Assembly (NCBI GenBank): GCA_037178625.1
Contig: CM074141.1
Location: forward strand, 1,178,001 to 1,242,000
Origin: Skeletonema tropicum
Taxonomy: Eukaryota > Bacillariophyta > Thalassiosirophyceae > Thalassiosirales > Thalassiosiraceae
Reading direction: 5' to 3'
DNA length: 64,000 nt
A model generated the notes under the pieces. That model did not search any database and was not told where the DNA came from. It saw nothing but the letters and a program-made list of their open reading frames with translations. Within the stretch, counting starts at the first letter, position 1. Each line of letters opens with the position of its first letter. Below are positions 18,822 through 28,716 of this stretch, piece after piece. The translations under genes were made by a program, and so were the position numbers.

Positions 18822-20474
18822 ATGATAAGAAGCAAGTTGCTTCAAAGCCCCATGTTGCATGGCAGCACCGGTTGTGATAAAAGAAAGAATGCGGTGGCAT
18901 CACTTTTTATCAGAAAGCACAGCACTGATGCTGATGGCTACAAAAGTATAGGATCGTTTCATTCCGATAACGTCGAAGAATTAATGCGTCTATCAGATGA
19001 TGATTACACTGCACCGGACTTGTCATTCGAAAAAGGGAGCGTCCAGATACCAACTCTCACTCCGGCAGCTGAACCGTTTGCCAACTCTAGCAGATTCTTT
19101 AACGCATATTCACATCTTGATCGAAGTCATTGGTCGTTCCTTAATCATGGAGCCTTTGGGCTTGCACTTGATGTTGGTTTATCACGAGCTCACTCATGGA
19201 GAATGTGCCTTGAATCGCAACCTTTAAGATACTTTGATAGATATTTGCTCAACCACTTGGCGCATAGTGCTAGGAGCCTCGTAGACTTTGTAGAAACAGA
19301 TAACAAGGAGAAGATGCGGGAGAGCATAGCACTTGTTAGTAATGTGACGGGAGGAATGAATGCAGTGATTGGCGGTCATGCACGATGTCAAAACAATAGC
19401 AAGGTATTTTATTTTGACATTGGTTATGGGTCGAACAAGAAAATGTGTCAAACGTATCATGGATATGAGAATGCTATTGAGATTCCATTCGAGGAAGATT
19501 TCCTTCCTTTATTGCAAAGGATACAAACTACCAGTTGTGTCGAAGACAATGATTATCATCAGCAAGCAACTGAAGTGTTTCAAACTGCCCTAGATGCATC
19601 AATCAACAATCTCACAAAAGGAGGCAAGCATTCAAAATCTTCATTGGCTGGTTCTCTTCTGCTGCTCGATCATATTACTTCCAATACAGCTATTCATACA
19701 CCGATCATGTCTCTTGCCAAATATGCCAAAAAAGAGTATGGTATGATCGTAGTCGTTGATGGTGCTCACTCATTATTGAGCCTCCCCTTGGAAACGTCTA
19801 GCATCCTCTCTGATGATAGTGATGAAGAGGAAGGAGTTGACGTGTACCTAACAAACTGTCATAAATGGTTCTCTTCACCGCGAGGAGCTGCGGCTTTGTT
19901 TTGTTCCAACACTACATTACAAGAAAGCATATTGAGACAACCAGCAGTTGTGAGTCATGGTGTCAATGATGGCTTCTTATCAAGATTTTTATGGGATGGC
20001 TGTCGAGATTACGCAGCCGAGCTCTCGATACCTTCCATCACTGAGTTTTGGAATGCTGTGGATGTTTCGAATGTGCGGCACGAAATGAAACAGAATTTGA
20101 AAGAAGGAATACGGATACTGATTCGACACTGGCACACTGGAGTGTGTAGCAGTGGTGGCGATGATGCCGATATGACTTGTATAGAACAAAATTCTGCGGA
20201 AGCTGGACTGACGTTGGTTCCACTGCATTTGCATGCTCCGATGATGGTACTGGTTCGACTGCCAGATCACATATCTGGTAGAGCTGGTTTGAACAAGAGC
20301 GACCGAAAAACATCCACAGACGCCAAACGTGTTCAAGACTACTTTTATAGTCGCGGCTGTGAGGTCCCCGTCAAATGCGTGCGTGGGGTTTTGTATTGCA
20401 GGGTAAGCTGCCATTTATACAACACAGCTGAAGAGTTTGACAAACTTGGGCGTGTTGCGTTGGAGATATCGTAG
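18822..20474 (+). CDS. PLP-dependent class V aminotransferase (isopenicillin-N-epimerase/cysteine desulfhydrase-like)
   Basis: The 550 residues start at the ATG at 18822. The basic N-terminus (MIRSKLLQS, KRKN, FIRKHS) could be a mitochondrial leader. The fold-type I core starts SHWSFLNHGAFGLALDVGLS, where plant and fungal homologues have the substrate loop FLNHGSFG. IVVVDGAHSLLSLPL supplies the PLP-ring Asp and His, and NCHKWFSSPRGAAALF the Schiff-base Lys. This family includes plant L-cysteine desulfhydrase and bacterial isopenicillin-N epimerases; the substrate cannot be told from sequence. It is divergent from the FCP gene. Confidence 0.8.
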   Translation: MIRSKLLQSPMLHGSTGCDKRKNAVASLFIRKHSTDADGYKSIGSFHSDNVEELMRLSDDDYTAPDLSFEKGSVQIPTLTPAAEPFANSSRFFNAYSHLDRSHWSFLNHGAFGLALDVGLSRAHSWRMCLESQPLRYFDRYLLNHLAHSARSLVDFVETDNKEKMRESIALVSNVTGGMNAVIGGHARCQNNSKVFYFDIGYGSNKKMCQTYHGYENAIEIPFEEDFLPLLQRIQTTSCVEDNDYHQQATEVFQTALDASINNLTKGGKHSKSSLAGSLLLLDHITSNTAIHTPIMSLAKYAKKEYGMIVVVDGAHSLLSLPLETSSILSDDSDEEEGVDVYLTNCHKWFSSPRGAAALFCSNTTLQESILRQPAVVSHGVNDGFLSRFLWDGCRDYAAELSIPSITEFWNAVDVSNVRHEMKQNLKEGIRILIRHWHTGVCSSGGDDADMTCIEQNSAEAGLTLVPLHLHAPMMVLVRLPDHISGRAGLNKSDRKTSTDAKRVQDYFYSRGCEVPVKCVRGVLYCRVSCHLYNTAEEFDKLGRVALEIS

Positions 20475-20502
20475 AGAGGCGACGCAGAATGAAGATAAAT
20501 TA

Positions 20503-22161
20503 TTATGATTTACGATTGGTTGGACCCCAAAGTCTTTCTCCGCCATACATGCAGCTTAGATGGAGATTGGAGTAGCCTTGACCTTCATTACCTTCATCAA
20601 CTTGTAGTACTCCGTCTCTGAACTCACCAGACAATTCTGAGCCTGCATGTTTGTAAGTGCCTTTACCAGTGATGAGTCCTTGTTTCATTTGCCCTTCATA
20701 AACTGCCTTGTCAGGAAATTTGATGATCTGAAATCCATCAAAGAGACCACGACAGTAAGGATTTTTGCTCGTTTGCAACGACACGTCTTGATCAGAAAAT
20801 GCGCCACTAACTTCGATCCCATCGGCATATTTCTTCGTTCCAATCGTCGGGAGGCCTTTGTTGAATTTTCCTGTAAAAATACCAGCCTCAGTGTAGAGGG
20901 TTCCCTCTGAGAACTCACCCTCGTGAAACTGCCCGTGATACAAGCGGTGGCGGCTTAATTTCTTGCCACTGCTGAGATATGGATCAAACTCAGCATAGCT
21001 CTCAAAAATTCCAAATCCATGCGGCAACTTGCTCATTGAAACCCCTTTGATATCAACAAAGTGAGACGACTGATCTCCCTCTGGGATGGGCAACGAAATA
21101 GTAGTCTTGCCACCCTTGGTCCCGAATGCATACATTGGAATCATACTCCAATTTTTGTTCTTTTCTATAAGACTAGTGTACATTTCCTTTTTATCCCCAT
21201 CCACTTGTACTGCCCAATCACAAGACTTGTTGTCGAGTGAGCCATCCCTTGATCGTTTCTCAACTATTAACTTGCACTCGTTCATGTGCTGGGCGTACAG
21301 TGTTGCTAAAGATCGTTTCGCAGTATCCATCAGAGAAATACAACGCTCCTTTTCGTCAGAGAGAACCTTGACTTTCTTATCTCGGGCATTTTTCATCGAG
21401 GATGCGACAGTGACTCGTCCTTTTCCACCAGGAATGGGTGTAGATGGTAGAGATGCCAGTTCTTGATCAATTTGAAGGAGAGTTTCTTTCAAAGACTTTA
21501 TCTTTTTGGTAAGTACGTCCACGTTCTCCAGTGCGTTGATGGAACCGCTAACGATCCATATCTTCACGTCATTCTCAGTTACCTCGAATTTGCCATTTTG
21601 GGTTGTTATCGGTACGTCGTGAATGATATAGAGAACATCGCCATCATAGTGCGATTCTGTTTGATGACTTGGTACAGGGGACATGGTTGGTCTGCTCCTA
21701 CCTCCTCCAACAGACAGCACTCCGCTGTCATTGATTGCGATAGGTGCCATTGCGACGACATCATAGGTGACATTGGCAGAGCATTTGGTTTTCAATTCAG
21801 TATCAGCCATGATTATTGTATTGCTATCCCGATGATGTAGGTGAGAGAACATTAATGTAGGAGGTCGAGAGGACAGCTTAGTTGTGGATTCTTTCGTAGA
21901 ATTTTTGACAGAAAACAGATGCGACTTGAATACTTTTGGTTTGGGCACGGCCTTCCTTGCAGTGACTCGATTCACCGCATTTTGAATAAACTCCTTGTCA
22001 ATACGAAAGCGGGGTACAGTGGATGTCGAACCATCTTCAAAACGTAGTGTGATGCTGTCGTTCATGTAGGCCCGAGTTCGAGTTGTTGTCTTTTGGGTTC
22101 TCGATCCATTCTTCCGAAGACGGTTGGTCTCGACAATGCTGAGAAAGTCTGGGTCACTCAT
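20503..22161 (-). CDS. MORN-repeat-like protein with central coiled coil
   Basis: The protein has 552 residues. The N-terminal ~200 residues are basic and low complexity. About 220-310 form a charged helical region with heptads (KKIKSLKETLLQIDQELASL). The C-terminal ~160 residues contain degenerate MORN-type units: YHGQFHEGEFSEGTLYTEAG, FTGKFNKGLP, KAVYEGQMKQGLITGKGTYK and SGEFRDGVL. MORN repeats usually bind membranes or scaffold protein complexes. No enzymatic domain is seen. It converges on the PLP-enzyme gene with only 28 bp between stops. Confidence 0.6.
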   Translation of the reverse strand: MSDPDFLSIVETNRLRKNGSRTQKTTTRTRAYMNDSITLRFEDGSTSTVPRFRIDKEFIQNAVNRVTARKAVPKPKVFKSHLFSVKNSTKESTTKLSSRPPTLMFSHLHHRDSNTIIMADTELKTKCSANVTYDVVAMAPIAINDSGVLSVGGGRSRPTMSPVPSHQTESHYDGDVLYIIHDVPITTQNGKFEVTENDVKIWIVSGSINALENVDVLTKKIKSLKETLLQIDQELASLPSTPIPGGKGRVTVASSMKNARDKKVKVLSDEKERCISLMDTAKRSLATLYAQHMNECKLIVEKRSRDGSLDNKSCDWAVQVDGDKKEMYTSLIEKNKNWSMIPMYAFGTKGGKTTISLPIPEGDQSSHFVDIKGVSMSKLPHGFGIFESYAEFDPYLSSGKKLSRHRLYHGQFHEGEFSEGTLYTEAGIFTGKFNKGLPTIGTKKYADGIEVSGAFSDQDVSLQTSKNPYCRGLFDGFQIIKFPDKAVYEGQMKQGLITGKGTYKHAGSELSGEFRDGVLQVDEGNEGQGYSNLHLSCMYGGERLWGPTNRKS

Positions 22162-22353
22162 TCTTGCTATTCGTGGGGTGTGCTGTGATGCGCTTTTCTG
22201 AATCCGTAAATTGCCTTCTTATCCAGCGTCTCCTTATCTATTCTGCATTCAATGACGCCTTCTCGACCTCTTTAATTTTTCATGCGGAAAATTTAAAATC
22301 CGTCCGTACACCATACCATACCAGATAATGACACAGCGTAGCATACGTGTCAA

Positions 22354-22460
22354 TGGCATGAAGTGTATACACCTACACACCCCAAATTACCATACTATTA
22401 AATATGTGCAGCAGATGTGCCAACATTGGCATGAAGTGTATATACCTGCACACCCCAAAT
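22354..22460. repeat. Two 34-bp direct repeats upstream of the MORN-like gene
   Basis: Copies at 22354-22387 and 22427-22460 begin TGGCATGAAGTGTATA and end ACACCCCAAAT; they differ at two positions and are 73 bp apart, start to start. The second ends 16 bp before the DNA-ligase stop codon. They sit in the only non-coding gap between the two minus-strand genes. Confidence 0.75.
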
Positions 22461-22475
22461 CGATGGTAGTAGTTT

Positions 22476-25400
22476 TTACGATATCATCTCTAGAAATTCC
22501 TCCGCAGAAATCACGCGAAGCCCTAAATCTCTCGCTTGCTTTGCCTTCTTTCCGCCTTTCTCACCCTCAACTACAAGTCCTGTTGCTTTGCTAACTGTGT
22601 TTGGAGTGGCTTTTGCACCCTTGCTCATGACAACAGCCTGAGCAGCGGCTCGCGACATACCTGGAACAGCACCAGTGAAAACAACTGACAATCCTTCAAC
22701 TGGAGACGGTTCTGAGTCGCTTTGATTATTGCTTTCAACAGCAGTCTGATTTTCTTCATGCACTTTTAGTGCTCCAGCCAGGTCTTTCGCAGCTTTTACT
22801 AGCACCTCTTCCTTTGAAAACGAGAACAATGCCGATAAAGCTGCTGGACCGATGCCCTTTACTTCAGATAGGTTGCTAAAGGGTGAGTCATCCACGTCTT
22901 CGTCGCTAGAAGCGTCTCCACTTGCATACTTGGACGCGTCATCAAGTGCATCGAGAAAGCTTGTTACGTTTCCATATTTAGATGCTAGCAATTGCGAAGC
23001 ATGAGTGCCAATGAATGGTATCCCAAGAGAGTAAATGAAACGAGATAGAGAGACACCTTCAGTAGAAACCGTTCGGATCGAATCGGCAACATTCTGCGAA
23101 GAGATCTCTCCCCATCCAGGTAGATCTGCAATCTTTGATAGGATTTCTGAATTGTTTTGTAAATATTTTGCGTTTCATTAGTGAGATGTAAAGTTGACAC
23201 GTGTTCACAATCAAATGCGAAGACTGATCTTACCTTGACCTACCGAGGAATCCTTGGTGTCTGCATCTCCAAAGGCTACGAATAAGTCTGCGGGATATCG
23301 AATGATATTCTCATCCATCAGATGTTGTAATTTAGCTTTGGATAGCCCCTTCACATCCAGACCAGCACGTGAATACGCATAGGACATTGCATTGATAGCA
23401 CGAGGTTGGCACAATAGTTGTGGACCTGAACATCGCAATACCTGACCACTCTCTGCTTCCGGTTCACCACTTGATTCATCACTTGTTGGTGAATCTTGGA
23501 TGTCTCCTTCAACCGCTTCTTCCATCTTTTTGCTCTTCTTCCGTGTTGGAGAGCCAACGAAGCCGAATGTTGTCGGTGATCCGCACGCAGGGCAGTGTTT
23601 CGGCGGCTCAAGAGATATTACACCGTCTTCTGTAGAACCATCATCATCAAATATTCGTTTCATTACCTGAGGAATAACGTCGCCCGCCCTACTAACAAGT
23701 ACTTCAACCCCCTTGTTTACCATGCGCTCGTCTGTAGCAGATGTATTGATGTTGTTACTGGGCATCAAAATTTTGCTGGCGTAGTGAAAGTTATGCAAAC
23801 TCGCTCTTGCCACCATGACACCTCCAAGATCAACAGGAGCAAGTATTGCCACGGGTGTTAATGCTCCAGTACGGCCAACTTGGATTTCAATCCCATTCAG
23901 CCTTGTAACTCCACACAAAGGAGGAAATTTGTGCGCAATTGCCCATCTCGGTGTCCGTGATGATGAACCACATATTCTTCGCTCGGTCAATGATGACACT
24001 TTGTATACCACCCCGTCGATATGATATGGAAGTGATATTGCTCCGTCCCGATCGTCCAACAATTTGCGATGGTACTCAAGGAGGGATGGAACGTCCGCCT
24101 CAACGTTGTCTGTTTCCGAAGAAAAGGTGATATCTTCCATCGCAACAGGATTTGGAACTTGAAAGCCAATTGACGATAAAGAGTCCCTCATCTTTGAAGA
24201 GGTCTCAGTAAACTTTGAGGATAGCCACTCAGAAGAGAAACGTTCATTGTCGGAGGCAACAATGTCGTATGCATAAAATGTAAGCTGAGACTGCAACCAT
24301 TTCGTTTGTTCTAACGCTTCTTCTGAAGTAGGTTCTTTTGATCGAAGCAGAATTCCACTTGCAGCATTTCGAGCATTTGAGAATGTTGCAGTCTTGTTGT
24401 TATTGTCTAATGCAGTCATGTTGCGAGTAAATTCATCAAAAGATGCCTGGGGTAAGACCACCTCACCGCGAATCTCAATTGTTTGAGGAGGTATATGCTC
24501 ATTTGTAGAAAGTTGGAACGAATTTGGAACTTTGAACTCAGTGTCAGTAGATATACTGTTCTTCATCCATGCGGATTTCACAGCTTCCGAGACATCTTCT
24601 CCCTGTCTTCCATCTCCACGAGTAGCGCCCCAGACAAAATTGTAAATTGATGTAGCTTCATCACTTTTCGTTGCATCAAGTTCATATCTTAAGGAGAGAC
24701 TCAAGCCATCAATCTTTGGCTCTGCAATAATTGTTATTGGAATACTTTGATGTTCATCTGTACCAAGACTATCATCATCTGGATCAGCGTCTGCAGAAGA
24801 CGCCGATAATAACAGTTTCTTCACTCGATTTAACCACAGGATCACTTCTGGTGTATCCATTGCGTTATCCAAACTTTGCATTGGTGCATTTTCCAAATGT
24901 TTTCTCTTTTGACGTTTCTTTGTAGCACTCCTCGTCGATGCCTTCTTTTTCTTCTTCTTTTTAGTTGGCTCTGCATCATCAGCTGAACTCTCATCATCAA
25001 CACCTTTGTACGATTGTCCAACACGCCCGCCGAATCTTGTTGCTTCTTTGCCCAATCCAGATTCTTCTTCTAATCTCGATAACAAGTGAGGATATGCAGT
25101 GCACAACTCTGCTTCTCTACGAGCTAGTGCATCGTATTCTTCATCTGGAACTATATCAGTTCCGCCACCGTAATAGCTTTCGTCTAGAGATCTTATCTTT
25201 TGTGAGAGTGCAGATAGCTCATTGTAGATTGTTTGTTCATCATTGTCTAGTGTAGAATGCACATTGGTTGATATTTCGCCCTTTGTAGGTGTTGCTTTAG
25301 AGACTGATGTCATTCTAATGGAGATGGGTGATCTATGATGTGTTGGTAAACGATTGTATGATTGCCGTACACATGATGTGAGCGGCCTTTCCATCACCTT

Positions 25401-25643
25401 GCGAGATGAAGATGGATCACAGAGCCTTGCCTGCAAATGACTGATAAGAAAGGCAGGCGATACTCTAGATTGCGACCTCTGCATCAATTTCACAGCACCC
25501 ATCATTTTTTTGCCAATATCATCAGTGGTTGATGATGCACCTTCAACGAAATGAGAATCAATCACAAGAATTGCGACGGAGGCAAGTATTATGACAGAAG
25601 CCGCGGTGACAGATCTCTTGCATAGGAGAGTTATGAGGTTCAT
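22476..25643 (-). CDS. NAD+-dependent DNA ligase (LigA-type) with BRCT domain
   Basis: Two exons, 25643-23234 and 23146-22476, with an 87-bp intron (donor GTAAGA, acceptor ATTCAG). The join reads VGQ-EILSKIADLPGWGE and gives 1026 residues. A hydrophobic N-terminal segment (AASVIILASVAILVIDS) suggests organelle or secretory targeting. The domains in order are the Ia region (YYGGGTDIVPDEEYDALARR), adenylation with the catalytic Lys in AEPKIDGLSLSLRY (Lys310), then RNAASGILLRS, the OB fold (VQVGRTGALTPVAILAPV-like), a Cys4 zinc finger (CPACG and RCSGPQLLCQ), helix-hairpin-helix repeats, and a C-terminal BRCT (LSVVFTGAVPGMSRAAAQAV). A Lys-rich insert (~230-250) and a linker inside the zinc finger are extra. 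Eukaryotes normally use ATP-dependent ligases, so this is probably of bacterial or organellar origin. Confidence 0.93.
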
Positions 25644-26020
25644 CTGCTACTGTCTCCGGCTGCAATTAGATGCGTCTATCTCTACCAACATCATGCGCTG
25701 CCGCTATCAATTCCATTTCCATTTCCCATTTTCTATTTTTTCACATCGAGTGGAGAGAAGAGGGGAGACAGAAAGATGAGAAGGTTTCAATCCACACGGA
25801 GTCCCATTAATCCAAGCAACCAAGACCAACCATGACCAAGGCAAGATGATCCCCATCCAGTCGTACAGAGCATGGACTTACAGGCAAAGATGGGTACAGT
25901 TCGAGGGATTCAATTTCACTGTTCACTTATCATATAGATGGCCATACGCCGAGCGAGTCATGGACACAAATTATTTGATATTTCACCTAAATTTATTGCA
26001 TTCTGATCAATCCGGACCGA

Positions 26021-27427
26021 ATGATGAGTCAACTTGTTGCTTATGCAATTCTGCTGGCTTGTGTTTGGTTGCCGGTGGCTCGGGCTCGAACTGAAAATAA
26101 TGTTACTATTATTACGACGCAACCGAGCATTCAACTTACCACTGCTACATCTACACCCACGGCTTCACCTCTGAATGCTCCATCGGCAGCACCATCGTGG
26201 AGCTCCGATATCACAGTAACAAAGCAATTTTTGCAAATACTTAAAGTTGATAAAGGTGGGAAATTGTTTGATGATATTGAACAAGACATTTACGAAAAGG
26301 CCGTGATGGAGAAATATACAGTCAAGTTTGGTGAAATGGTTGGTGAACCTTTTGTCACGACTGTTTGTAGTATTACTGGGCAAGAAATAGCGAGTAGAAG
26401 GGAAAGATCTCTCTTTGTCTTTGGTGATAATGTTGGTGATGTAGAGCCGATACACAGACTGGGCAGTGAAAAGTATGCCATTCGACACAGTGAGCAACAG
26501 CAGCAAGACCGTCAATTGCAAACGAATGACAATCTTGAGCTCGTGTTGAGATTTACCATGACCTACACAAGTCGGTATGGCATTGATGTTTCGGCTTACC
26601 CAGTCTACTTCGGAGATTACATCAATGACAATTTGCAAGCAGTAACCTTGGATATGCAAAATAAGTTTTTGCCTGTCGCAGAAGCCCAGCGAGTGATTAT
26701 TTTAGTTGATGACAACCCAACAATGAAGCCTACTATGAGAGAACCCACATTGAGTCCATCTGAGAGTTCACTGGAAGAAATGGTTGAAGTCGTTTCAGAG
26801 TACACGCAGCAACTGAGAGTAACAGAAATGTTCAATATGAACCAGGTTGAGAGATTCTGCCTTGTTTATAACAGCTACACACTCAACTTTGGGCACAAAT
26901 TGGGCGAGCCTCAAATATACACTAAATGTACTGTGATTAGCCAATTAATTGGTTACGCTGGTGTCACAAGAAGAAAGCTAACGCTTTGGAATATGTTTCA
27001 GAGAATGTTACAAGAAGAGACAAACAACGCGGAGTACATTCTCACCATGAACTTTCATATGAAGTATTCAACAGTGGTTAGCGTATACGATTTGGATTTG
27101 GATAACTACAATACGCTCTTCACTGACTATGTCAATTCGAATACAGCAAAAGTACTGGTGGATATGCAAACGTTGCAGTTGCCAGTACTGAATGTGTCCG
27201 AAGTGATTCAGCTGGAAGATACAAGCCCTGCGAATGAAACTACTATGATGGCTCCACAAACTGAGGCACCGGTACCACGATCTCAGGGACCTTCCACCGC
27301 ACCTTCATCTATTGTATCACCTCCCACTATTAACCCTGAGACCAATCAAGCTAGCTTTGAGTTGGGTTTGTCATTGGGTCTTCGTAGAGCGTTTACTGTT
27401 GCGGCATTTGGTTTCATTTTTTACTAG
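26021..27427 (+). CDS. Secreted or GPI-anchored protein with two homologous domains
   Basis: 468 residues, family not named. A signal peptide (MMSQLVAYAILLACVWLPVA) is followed by a Thr/Ser/Pro-rich stretch. Two related domains (about 65-235 and 270-405) share a hydrophilic helix leading into FGEMVGEPFVTTVCSITGQ in one and FGHKLGEPQIYTKCTVISQ in the other. Each then has FTMTYTSRYGIDVSAYP or MKYSTVVSVYDLDL, ending DMQ-x(5)-LPV and I-x-L. A second Pro/Thr/Ser linker and a C-terminal hydrophobic tail (FTVAAFGFIFY) suggest GPI anchoring. This looks like a diatom cell-surface protein with an internal duplication. Confidence 0.6.
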   Translation: MMSQLVAYAILLACVWLPVARARTENNVTIITTQPSIQLTTATSTPTASPLNAPSAAPSWSSDITVTKQFLQILKVDKGGKLFDDIEQDIYEKAVMEKYTVKFGEMVGEPFVTTVCSITGQEIASRRERSLFVFGDNVGDVEPIHRLGSEKYAIRHSEQQQQDRQLQTNDNLELVLRFTMTYTSRYGIDVSAYPVYFGDYINDNLQAVTLDMQNKFLPVAEAQRVIILVDDNPTMKPTMREPTLSPSESSLEEMVEVVSEYTQQLRVTEMFNMNQVERFCLVYNSYTLNFGHKLGEPQIYTKCTVISQLIGYAGVTRRKLTLWNMFQRMLQEETNNAEYILTMNFHMKYSTVVSVYDLDLDNYNTLFTDYVNSNTAKVLVDMQTLQLPVLNVSEVIQLEDTSPANETTMMAPQTEAPVPRSQGPSTAPSSIVSPPTINPETNQASFELGLSLGLRRAFTVAAFGFIFY

Positions 27428-27452
27428 TTATTTCTAAAATCGAGTTGTTTGC

Positions 27453-28476
27453 TTACTGTTTACTTCTCCCAAGTCCCAAGGAGGCGAGTGTAAGATTCCA
27501 ATCGCGTTCATGCACCGCAATGTTTTCACTAGTAATACCTCCTCCAGCAACCTGTCGCTTCCTATACATCTCCCTATCCTTCACCTTATCCTTCCCAAGT
27601 CCTCCCTCCGGTTCACGAACACGTGGGAGTCCTCCCTGAGCTTGTCCCCCCCGACCTCTCTGTTGACGGAGAAGTTCATTGCGGTACCCCTGCATTTGTG
27701 CGGCTGCAACTTCCGCAGATACCTGATCACGTTCACCCAACATTACCTCTGTGGTTTCCTGTTTGAATTTTCGCTTCGTCGATGCCACTGCTTTTTCTAC
27801 CTCTTCAAATTCACGTTTGCGTCGTTCTGCCTCACGTGTTTCCGATGCAATACGATCTGCAATACACCGTTCTTCATCGGCACGTTGAGATTGTCGTATA
27901 ACAATTTGTGATCGGTTCTTCTCCTCATATGACTTGACTTTTGCCTTGACCTCCTCGGCATTTGGCTCTTCATTAACAATACTAAAAATGATGTCTTCTA
28001 CCTCTTCCAAATAATTGTTGTATTCTAGTAACGTTGGAAAATCCTTCTCGACTTTATTGTATATTTTGAGTATGCGCCGTCTCCAGCTGGTGTCCTTCTC
28101 GCATTGGACATCGTCTAATGTGCGTGTGGAGAGGGTGACACGCTTGACAACTGTTTTGCAAATTGGGCATGGAAATGTTTTTCGCCTCGATAACTCTCTT
28201 TCTACACAGGAGTTGCAGCTGAGAAAGCAATATTATGATGGCGAAAAATATAAAGAGTTAGAATCTGACATGTGGCGAGTATGTAACCTGCCAACGTATC
28301 CGTCATTACAACACACGCCAACCAAAAGAACGTCGTTCTTACAATTGATGGCCACAGCCGATCGTTGCGTTTGTTTGTAAATTATTCTGTGTCGTTAAAT
28401 TTGACGCGTCCCCCTCAGACAGGCCGCAAATGGCGCAGCTGAAGAGATTTTGATCATCATTATAGTCGTCGTCCAT
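27453..28476 (-). CDS. MAT1: CDK-activating kinase assembly factor MAT1 / TFIIH subunit Tfb3
   Basis: Two exons, 28476-28343 and 28218-27453, with a 124-bp intron (donor GTAAGA, acceptor TCTCAG), give 299 residues. The splice restores a RING finger: FSCAICGLSEGD, then GCGHQ-FCNSCVEREL, then FPCPICKTVVKR. This is followed by KIYNKVEKDFPTLLEYNNYL and EEVEDIIFSIVN, the MAT1 helical core. A charged coiled coil and a basic Gly/Arg-rich tail complete it. MAT1 stabilises the CDK7-cyclin H pair and links it to TFIIH in transcription and DNA repair. It is head-to-head with an Smr-domain gene across 240 bp. Confidence 0.9.
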
Positions 28477-28716
28477 TGCAGTATTGGAATGGGAGAGCAA
28501 GGCGATTAGGCAGCATAGGGAAGGTGCTATTATTGCTGGGTGTAATAGTGATCTTCCTTCATCTCGCTCAAGCTCCTTCGCGTACCTACATAAGATGTGC
28601 GTACCAATAGGTACGACCGAGCGAAGTGTCGTTGCTAAACTCTTGCTCGCAACGAGGTTCATCACCTCATTATTTCGTTAACGAAAGCATTGAACAGCAT
28701 AGGAACACCCTCCAAG
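28477..28716. promoter_or_regulatory. Compact bidirectional promoter, MAT1 and Smr genes
   Basis: Only 240 bp lie between the two divergent start codons, so the transcription start sites of both genes must lie within it. No specific motif was assigned. Confidence 0.5.
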
